Shown: positions 8,254 to 13,763 of the stretch, one piece after another
Layout of the letters: each line of letters starts with the position of its first letter
How positions within the stretch are numbered: position 1 is the stretch's first letter
Origin: Bacillota bacterium
GTDB taxonomy: Bacteria > Bacillota > Clostridia > Acetivibrionales > DSM-1351
Assembly: GCA_023391425.1 (NCBI GenBank)
Contig: JAEWAX010000023.1
Coordinates: 1-22,896 of the forward strand
Reading direction: 5' to 3'
Length of the DNA: 22,896 nucleotides
Program-made: the position numbers and the translations under genes
The notes under the pieces: generated by a model
Databases searched by the model: none
Seen by the model: the letters and a program-made list of their open reading frames with translations, nothing else
What the model was told of the DNA's origin: nothing

Positions 8254-8976
8254 TTACAATATTTTGCTAAGAAATTCCTTGGTTCTATCATTTTTGGGGT
8301 TTGAAAAAATTTCTTGTGGTGAAGCCTCTTCCTTTATCTTTCCTTCATCCATAAATAGTACTCTTGTACCAACCTCTTTTGCGAAACCCATCTCATGTGT
8401 TACAACCACCATTGTCATTCCCTCAGCAGCTAGTTCCCTCATAACCTCAAGAACTTCCCCGACCATTTCTGGGTCTAGTGCAGAGGTTGGTTCATCAAAT
8501 AGCATAACATCAGGAGACATCGCTAACGCACGTATTATGGCAATACGTTGCTTCTGTCCACCTGAAAGCTGTGTAGGATAATTATTTGCTTTTTCTTCAA
8601 GTCCTATTCTTTTCAAAAGCACCATTGCATTTTCTTCTGCTTGTTGTTTAGTCTGATTCTTTAGTTTTATTGGGCCAAGAGTTATATTGTCAATGATAGA
8701 AAGATGTGGAAAGAGGTTAAACTGCTGAAAAACCATCCCCATCTTTTGTCTATGCTTGTTAATATCATTCTTTTTATCTGTAATATCAACGTCCTCAAAT
8801 ATTATTTTACCGTCAGTTGGCTGTTCAAGTAAGTTTAAGCATCTAAGAAAAGTGCTTTTACCAGAGCCGCTAGGGCCAATGACAACAACGACCTCACCCT
8901 TTTCGATAGTAACATCTATACCTTGTAAAACATTTAGCTTTCCGAATTTTTTGTGTAAATTTTTAACCTCAATCAC
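8254..8976 (-). CDS. Polar amino-acid ABC transporter ATP-binding protein (GlnQ/ArtP-like)
   Basis: A 240-aa cytoplasmic ATPase that powers amino-acid import through the adjacent permease. All motifs are intact: Walker A GPSGSGKST (34-42), Q-loop FQQFNLFPH, signature LSGGQKQR, Walker B VMLFDEPTSALDPE, and the H-loop His in VVVTHEMGF. The start is GTG 8974-8976 and overlaps the permease stop by 8 nt, indicating translational coupling; GAGG and AGGAGG motifs lie just upstream. It is the last gene of the binding protein-permease-ATPase operon. The family covers glutamine, arginine, histidine and cystine importers and cannot be split by the ATPase alone; the ArgR-like operator upstream of the operon favours arginine. 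Confidence 0.94.
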   Translation of the reverse strand: MIEVKNLHKKFGKLNVLQGIDVTIEKGEVVVVIGPSGSGKSTFLRCLNLLEQPTDGKIIFEDVDITDKKNDINKHRQKMGMVFQQFNLFPHLSIIDNITLGPIKLKNQTKQQAEENAMVLLKRIGLEEKANNYPTQLSGGQKQRIAIIRALAMSPDVMLFDEPTSALDPEMVGEVLEVMRELAAEGMTMVVVTHEMGFAKEVGTRVLFMDEGKIKEEASPQEIFSNPKNDRTKEFLSKIL

Positions 8977-9634
8977 TGGTCCTCATCCTCCTCTCAGCTA
9001 CTCCTAATACTCTAGTCAATGTAAAGGTAAGTATGAAATATATACCTGCTGCTACCAGCAAAGGCTCAAATGGTCTGTAAATTGCTGTTTTGACAATATC
9101 TGTACTCCTCATTAACTCTACAATGCCTATAACAGAAAGGATAGATGATTCCTTTATTACAACAACAAACTCATTTCCTAATGCTGGAAGTATATTCTTT
9201 ATTGCCTGAGGTATTATAATATATCTCATAGATTGACCAGCAGTAAAGCCTATTGAACGAGCAGCTTCCATTTGTCCCTTATCCACAGCCAGAATTCCCG
9301 CACGAATTATCTCAGCAACATATGCCCCACTGTTTATTGACATTGCGATTACACCAGGTATAAATCTGTCCATTTGAATGCCTAAAAAAGTAAATTCTGG
9401 AAATGTAATAAGAAAGTAAATTAAAGATATCTGAACTAAAAGTGGTGTTCCTCTAATAAATTCAACATACGCAGATGCTATAAATTTCAATGGTTTATTA
9501 TGTGATATTTTCATTAGTGCTATAAAAGTTCCTATTATTACACCAAATAATACTGTTAATATTGCAATGACAATAGTGTTTATAGTACCACTTATAAAAT
9601 AATATGAATAATCTGTCAAAAAACTAAAATCCAA
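8969..9634 (-). CDS. Polar amino-acid ABC transporter permease (HisM/GlnP family)
   Basis: A 221-aa inner-membrane channel subunit. It has hydrophobic segments around residues 12-40, 50-75, 85-105 and 185-207 and the EAA coupling loop EAARSIGFTAGQSMRYIIIPQAIKNILP-type sequence near 120-150 that contacts the ATPase. The conserved RGTPLLVQ segment marks the polar amino-acid uptake family. The start is TTG 9632-9634 with a strong GGGAGG (9642-9647) 7 nt upstream. A single permease gene implies a homodimeric channel. It is separated from the upstream binding-protein gene by 266 nt that hold a structured repeat copy and a large stem-loop, so its expression may be set separately from the binding protein. 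Confidence 0.94.
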   Translation of the reverse strand: MDFSFLTDYSYYFISGTINTIVIAILTVLFGVIIGTFIALMKISHNKPLKFIASAYVEFIRGTPLLVQISLIYFLITFPEFTFLGIQMDRFIPGVIAMSINSGAYVAEIIRAGILAVDKGQMEAARSIGFTAGQSMRYIIIPQAIKNILPALGNEFVVVIKESSILSVIGIVELMRSTDIVKTAIYRPFEPLLVAAGIYFILTFTLTRVLGVAERRMRTSD

Positions 9635-9659
9635 GATGATACCTCCCTATAAAAAATTG

Positions 9660-9784
9660 TAAGCAGATTTCTATGATTCAGGAGAGGTGCTTTTTGCTCC
9701 CACTGAGTCTAGGAATCGTAATCAATGGTCGTAGTGCTGCTTAAAAACGCAGAATTTTAGCGGCACTAGACAGCGGATAACAAA
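9660..9784. repeat. Dispersed structured element, copy 1
   Basis: About 125 bp that align at roughly three quarters identity (by eye) with 21832-21956 and, in part, with 16834-16886. Shared blocks include a 21-bp identical stretch (9690-9710) and taagcagatt at one end. Two foldable stems: a long hairpin at ~9665-9717 (gattt..ttca against tgagtcta..aatc), and tagtgctgc (9732-9740) with gcggcacta (9760-9768). Read on the minus strand it ends 25 nt before the permease start codon, next to its RBS. Confidence 0.75.
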
Positions 9785-9866
9785 AAATGAGGACTGCCTC
9801 AAAAGAAACAGCCCCACTTCTACGCTTAAGAATCAACCAAATAATAACTCCTCATTTTTGAAGTGG
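9784..9866 (-). terminator. Large stem-loop after the binding-protein gene (attenuating terminator)
   Basis: On the minus strand, 35 nt past the binding-protein stop, an inverted repeat (aaaatgagga near 9786-9793, complement at ~9849-9858) encloses a second pair (ccacttc near 9814-9820 with gaagtgg at 9859-9865) and ends in a T-run. It probably terminates part of the transcripts, so that more binding protein than permease/ATPase is made, as is common in such operons. Exact stem borders are approximate. Confidence 0.55.
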
Positions 9867-9900
9867 CAAAATCAGATTTATTATTTAGATATTCCTTCTC

Positions 9901-10701
9901 TTACTTAGTCACGTTCTGTTCATTTGCCTCCACAACAAACTTATCAATAGAACCATCAGCCATTAGTCTATCAAGTGATTTATCAATAAGCTTTACTAAG
10001 TCAGAATTACCCTTCTTTACTGCTATAGCAAATCCACCAGACTCTTCCTGAACCGTTATATTTGATAATACTAAATCATTATTATTTTTAACATAACCAT
10101 TAGCAACTGGAAAATCAACAACTAAGGCATCTATCTTTTTATTCTTTAATTCCATTACCAAATCAGGAATCTTACCTAATGAAATAAGTGTAGAATCTTT
10201 CATTTGCTCTTTTGCAATTTTTTCCTGTGTTGTACCTAACTGAGCACCAACTTTTTTGCCACTAAGATCTGCAATGCTTTTTATACTGTCCTTATCCTCA
10301 GTCCTAACTAACACACCCTGTTTTGCTTCATAATATATTTTTGAGAAATCCACAGCTTTTTTTCTTTCTGCATCAGGATTCATTCCTGCAATAACTATAT
10401 CTACCTTATCAGTATTAAGTGCAGATAAAAGGCCATCAAATGACATATCTACTATTTCAACTTGAACCCCAAGATCCTTTGCAATCTCATTTATTATTGA
10501 AATATCAATACCAACAATGGTATCTTTGCCATTAACCATAGTATGGTACTCATATGGTGCATAATCTGCACTTGTACCTACAACTAATTTTCCGCTCTTA
10601 TCAATTTTATCCATTGTTTTACCACCACCACAACCGGCAATTGATATACCTATTGCAGCTACCATAAATAAGCAAAATACTTTCTTAAATATCCCTTTCA
10701 T
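9901..10701 (-). CDS. Amino-acid ABC transporter substrate-binding lipoprotein
   Basis: A 266-aa extracellular solute-binding protein (SBP_bac_3 type). A lipoprotein signal peptide ends in the lipobox SIAGC, with the lipidated Cys24 followed by a GGGK linker, so it is anchored to the outer face of the membrane. The mature part begins KLVVGTSADYAPYEY and contains the family landmarks GIDISIINEIAK, NPDAERKKAVDFS (its Arg would contact the ligand carboxylate) and GAQLGTTQEK. ATG 10699-10701 has GGGGG (10710-10714) 8 nt upstream. It is first in the operon, behind a consensus promoter with an ArgR-like box, so arginine or another basic amino acid is the likeliest ligand; sequence alone does not prove it. 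Confidence 0.93.
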   Translation of the reverse strand: MKGIFKKVFCLFMVAAIGISIAGCGGGKTMDKIDKSGKLVVGTSADYAPYEYHTMVNGKDTIVGIDISIINEIAKDLGVQVEIVDMSFDGLLSALNTDKVDIVIAGMNPDAERKKAVDFSKIYYEAKQGVLVRTEDKDSIKSIADLSGKKVGAQLGTTQEKIAKEQMKDSTLISLGKIPDLVMELKNKKIDALVVDFPVANGYVKNNNDLVLSNITVQEESGGFAIAVKKGNSDLVKLIDKSLDRLMADGSIDKFVVEANEQNVTK

Positions 10702-10743
10702 TTTGACTACCCCCTATTATTTCTATATATAATTTGTATGTTA

Positions 10744-10772
10744 ATTATAAACCGTAATGCATAAAAATTCAA
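10744..10772 (-). promoter_or_regulatory. Sigma-A promoter of the amino-acid importer operon
   Basis: On the minus strand, -35 TTGAAT (10767-10772), a 17-nt spacer and -10 TATAAT (10744-10749) lie about 45 nt upstream of the binding-protein ATG. This is the best promoter in the 337-nt divergent region 10702-11038; the remainder (about 10800-11000) is AT-rich and shows nothing else I can support. Confidence 0.75.
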
Positions 10773-10791
10773 TGTAATGTATAATTATTTT
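10758..10791. promoter_or_regulatory. Putative ArgR operator (ARG box), possibly tandem
   Basis: tgcataaaaattca at 10758-10771 matches the palindromic ARG-box core TGAATwwwwATTCA at all but one position and covers the -35 and spacer of the importer promoter. A weaker site (tgtataattatttt, 10778-10791; about three mismatches) follows at a 20-bp centre-to-centre distance, close to the spacing of paired ARG boxes. Occupancy would block transcription. Inference from consensus only. Confidence 0.5.
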
Positions 10792-11038
10792 TATGTATAT
10801 CGGCCTGTTTTGTAATAATATGTCGCTATTTACATAGACTGCATTCCATTACTAGTTTGGTATCTTAGAGCTATTTTAATCAGGAAATATTTTCAAACAC
10901 ATTTGTATTTTTTACAGTCTAGAACATTACTCCCATCCCCATTTCGAATTTCTTTTTAAAAAATAGGTATTTAATTCCATTTATATCTCGTATGATATAT
11001 GTAGCAATTTACTATAACTTTCAAGGATGGATAATACA

Positions 11039-12121
11039 ATGGTGAGAAAATGTTTATGTGTGGGAGCCCTGGTTATAACTTTGCTTTTACAGAGTATAAC
11101 CGTTTACAGTGCAGATTATAATGAACCTGTAGGGCAAGATGAGATTAATATTCAACAGGCACAATTAAAGCAATTCCAAAAAGATTATGAACAGTTAACA
11201 AAAGAACAGGAACAACTTAAGCTTGGTCAGGAAGAACTAAACGAAGCTCAGCAACAGCTAATTAAAGATCAAAGCAATCTTAAAAGTAATCAAGAACAAT
11301 TGCACAAAGCACAGGAACAACTAAAGGATGACCAAAACCAACTAAAAAGTGATCAGGAACAATTAAAGAAAGCCCAAGAACAACTAAAGCTGGATCAGGA
11401 AAAGTTAACTACGCAAAACAATCTAAAAGAATTCAATTCTGAAATCAATAGTAATACATATTTGAATTACTTAAAGAAGTTAGGATATTATAGAAACATT
11501 TATACTAATAATGAAAAGCTAAATATACGAAACACTTTACTTCTCTTTCAGAGCAATCATAATATGAGTGTAACTGGCAAGTGGGATGATGCAACAAAAG
11601 CAATGCTAATTACTAGACTGCTAAGTCTAGACTTTACATATTTAGATTCAGTAAAAAAAGCCCCTACCGAAGGCAAATGGATTGTCGTTAATAAAACTAA
11701 AAGAATTTTAACCCTCTACGAAGGTACTAAAGTTATAAAAAAATATGCTGTCGCAGTAGGTAATCCATCCTCTCTCACAAAGTCAGGCAAGTTTATTATA
11801 AATAGTAAGCTCGTTGACCCTGATTGGGGTGGCGGCGGTTTTGCAAAACCAATAAAAGGCGGAGTACCAGAAAATCCTCTAGGAAGTCGATGGCTTGGAA
11901 TTAATAGAACAGACGGTTCCTATGGGATACACGGAACCAACTCATTTAATTCTATTGGAACATATGCATCTCATGGTTGTATCAGAATGCAAAACTATTG
12001 CGTTGAAGAGCTATTTCCTCTTGTTCCGATGAAATCAAATGTTTGGGTTGGTACACAAACTGAACTAAAGAAATGGGGAATCACTCAGGACACTTTTGTG
12101 ATACAAAACAGTGGAAAATAA
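11039..12121 (+). CDS. Secreted L,D-transpeptidase with heptad coiled coil and PG-binding-like domain
   Basis: A 360-aa exported cell-wall enzyme that forms or edits L,D (3-3) peptidoglycan cross-links. ATG 11039 was chosen over 11027 because AAGGATGG (11023-11030) lies 8 nt before it and directly abuts the other. A Sec signal peptide (~1-25, ending VYSA) is followed by a Gln/Leu/Lys-rich coiled coil (~40-125) of near-regular heptads (QEQLKDD, QNQLKSD, QEQLKKA, QEQLKLD). A peptidoglycan-binding-like helical domain follows (~135-197, with FQSNHNMSVTGKWDDAT), then the YkuD catalytic domain (~212-345) with His298 in IHGTN and the active-site Cys314 in SHGCIRM. It is monocistronic and divergent from the importer. 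The coiled coil may space the enzyme from the membrane or drive oligomerisation (inference). Confidence 0.92.
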   Translation: MVRKCLCVGALVITLLLQSITVYSADYNEPVGQDEINIQQAQLKQFQKDYEQLTKEQEQLKLGQEELNEAQQQLIKDQSNLKSNQEQLHKAQEQLKDDQNQLKSDQEQLKKAQEQLKLDQEKLTTQNNLKEFNSEINSNTYLNYLKKLGYYRNIYTNNEKLNIRNTLLLFQSNHNMSVTGKWDDATKAMLITRLLSLDFTYLDSVKKAPTEGKWIVVNKTKRILTLYEGTKVIKKYAVAVGNPSSLTKSGKFIINSKLVDPDWGGGGFAKPIKGGVPENPLGSRWLGINRTDGSYGIHGTNSFNSIGTYASHGCIRMQNYCVEELFPLVPMKSNVWVGTQTELKKWGITQDTFVIQNSGK

Positions 12122-12226
12122 CTAAATAATTACTCAACTTTCATAGTTGAAATTTTGGCGGTAAATTTTACACTACTCTAACCTATTGATATTGCGGTAT
12201 GCCTCTGTTAAACTAAGGTCAATTTA

Positions 12227-12290
12227 AGTATTAAATGAAGTTTTAAATAAAGTATCAAATGAAGTCTCAAATGAATATTAGTTCAAATGA
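12227..12290. repeat. Tandem 12-bp repeats upstream of asd
   Basis: Four consecutive 12-bp units of the form agtNtYaaatga (12227-12238, 12239-12250, 12251-12262, 12263-12274) are followed, after a 5-bp gap, by a shortened fifth (12280-12290). They end ~30 bp before the asd promoter. This occupies part of the 328-nt gap 12122-12449; the first ~100 nt of that gap shows only a weak 5-bp hairpin (near 12135) after the transpeptidase stop. Confidence 0.7.
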
Positions 12291-12318
12291 ATAGTTTTAT
12301 CTGATATATAAATGCATG

Positions 12319-12348
12319 TTGAATTTATATTTATTTTATGATAAAATA
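12319..12348 (+). promoter_or_regulatory. Probable asd promoter
   Basis: -35 TTGAAT (12319-12324), 18-nt spacer, -10 TAAAAT (12343-12348), about 100 nt before the asd start. I looked for a lysine riboswitch or T-box in this leader and saw no conserved core of either. Confidence 0.5.
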
Positions 12349-12449
12349 CACAATACAAACACATTTGTCATTGGATGGTGGACATTTTCAGATTTTTTTA
12401 ATGAGATCATTCAAAATAACTAAGAAAATTTATGATTGGGGGCATATAG

Positions 12450-13535
12450 ATGTCAAAATTAAAGGTTGGTATTATCGGTGGTACTGGTATGGTTGGTCAG
12501 AGATTTATTTCACTATTAGAAAATCATCCATGGTTTGAAGTTGTTTCTATCGCTGCTAGTGGAAAATCTGCTGGCAAACCTTACTTTCAAGCTGTAGAAG
12601 GAAGATGGAAAATGTCAACTCCTATTCCTGAAGGAGTTAAGAATATTGTAATAAAAGATGCAACTGAGCAAGTAAAAGATATTTGTGATGAAGTAGATTT
12701 CGTTTTTTGCGCTGTTGATATGAAAAAGGACGAAATAAAGAAGCTCGAGGAACAATACGCAAAAAATGAAACTCCTGTAGTTTCTAACAACTCAGCACAT
12801 AGGTGGACTCCTGATGTGCCTATGCTTATTCCTGAAATAAACGCTGACCATGCGGAGGCTATAAATAGTCAAAGGAAAAGACTTGGTACAAAGAATGGTT
12901 TTATTGCTGTTAAGCCAAATTGTTCTATTCAAAGCTACGTTCCTGCACTATCACCACTAATGAAATTTGGAATAAAAAATGTAGTTGCATGTACTTATCA
13001 AGCTATTTCTGGTGCTGGTAAAAACTTTACAGATTGGCCTGAAATGCTGGATAATGTAATACCTTATATAGGTGGAGAAGAAGAAAAAAGTGAACAGGAA
13101 CCACTAAAAATTTGGGGTTCAGTTGTAAATGGTGAGATAGTAAAGGCATCAGCGCCTTTGATTACTACTCAGTGTATAAGAGTTCCAGTTACCGATGGTC
13201 ATTTAGCTGCTGTATTCGTTTCTTTTGATAAGAAACCATCAAAGGAAGAAATTTTAGAAATCTGGAAAAACTATAAAGGAGAGCCTCAGTCTCTTGAACT
13301 TCCTAGCGCACCAAAGCAATTTGTAACATATTTTGAAGAGGACAATAGACCTCAAACTCACCTAGACCGAGATCTTGAAAATGGAATGGGTATCTCTGTT
13401 GGAAGACTTCGTGAAGACAGTTTGTATGATTATAAATTTGTGTGTCTTTCACACAACACAGTTCGTGGTGCAGCAGGTGGCGGTGTTCTTATGGCTGAAT
13501 ATCTTAAAGCAAAAGGCTACATTCAACCGAAATAA
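12450..13535 (+). CDS. asd: Aspartate-semialdehyde dehydrogenase, archaeal/fungal type
   Basis: A 361-aa cytoplasmic enzyme that reduces aspartyl phosphate to aspartate semialdehyde with NADPH, the branch-point step toward lysine/diaminopimelate, threonine and methionine. The N-terminal Rossmann motif is GIIGGTGMVGQRF (8-19). The catalytic nucleophile is Cys158 in KPNCSIQ and the catalytic His is His251 in DGHLAAV. Features such as HPWFEVVSIAASGKSAGK, SNNSAHR and DRDLENGMG place it in the archaeal/yeast-like branch rather than the usual bacterial Asd. ATG 12450 is preceded by GGGGG (12438-12442) at 7 nt. It is monocistronic, with its own promoter and a strong terminator, and no aspartokinase or dihydrodipicolinate synthase gene is adjacent. 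Confidence 0.95.
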   Translation: MSKLKVGIIGGTGMVGQRFISLLENHPWFEVVSIAASGKSAGKPYFQAVEGRWKMSTPIPEGVKNIVIKDATEQVKDICDEVDFVFCAVDMKKDEIKKLEEQYAKNETPVVSNNSAHRWTPDVPMLIPEINADHAEAINSQRKRLGTKNGFIAVKPNCSIQSYVPALSPLMKFGIKNVVACTYQAISGAGKNFTDWPEMLDNVIPYIGGEEEKSEQEPLKIWGSVVNGEIVKASAPLITTQCIRVPVTDGHLAAVFVSFDKKPSKEEILEIWKNYKGEPQSLELPSAPKQFVTYFEEDNRPQTHLDRDLENGMGISVGRLREDSLYDYKFVCLSHNTVRGAAGGGVLMAEYLKAKGYIQPK

Positions 13536-13618
13536 TAATCAATATAAACGGTTGACTAAATAATTACGTAATCTGTTATAAGTAAAAAGTTATAAATTTA
13601 AATTCTATTTATGCCGAT

Positions 13619-13650
13619 AAAAAAGCTAGGTGTATTAACCTAGCTTTTTT
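13619..13650. terminator. Rho-independent terminator after asd (bidirectional)
   Basis: A perfect 12-bp stem (aaaaaagctagg / cctagctttttt) with an 8-nt loop and a T-run on both strands, 83 nt after the asd stop. Confidence 0.9.
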
Positions 13651-13692
13651 ATTTATTTTATATATATAATATACAACCATTTGAAATACGAT

Positions 13693-13721
13693 TTGGCATT
13701 TTAAAAACTATTTTTTAATTT
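13693..13721 (+). promoter_or_regulatory. Possible promoter of the 820-aa protein gene
   Basis: TTGGCA (13693-13698), 17-nt spacer, TAATTT (13716-13721), ~42 nt before the start codon. The -35 is near consensus and the -10 is weak. Confidence 0.35.
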
Positions 13722-13763
13722 ATATGTTAATGTTTATTATTCAGTAAATAAAGGAGAACCATT

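Noticed and set aside
12122..12449. Lysine riboswitch or T-box upstream of asd
   Set aside because: Expected from the pathway, but I saw no L-box core, no T-box sequence and no anti-terminator/terminator pair before the start.
12338..12538. 66-aa + strand ORF before asd
   Set aside because: It overlaps the asd promoter, RBS and first 89 bases in another frame, has no RBS, and its sequence is not protein-like.
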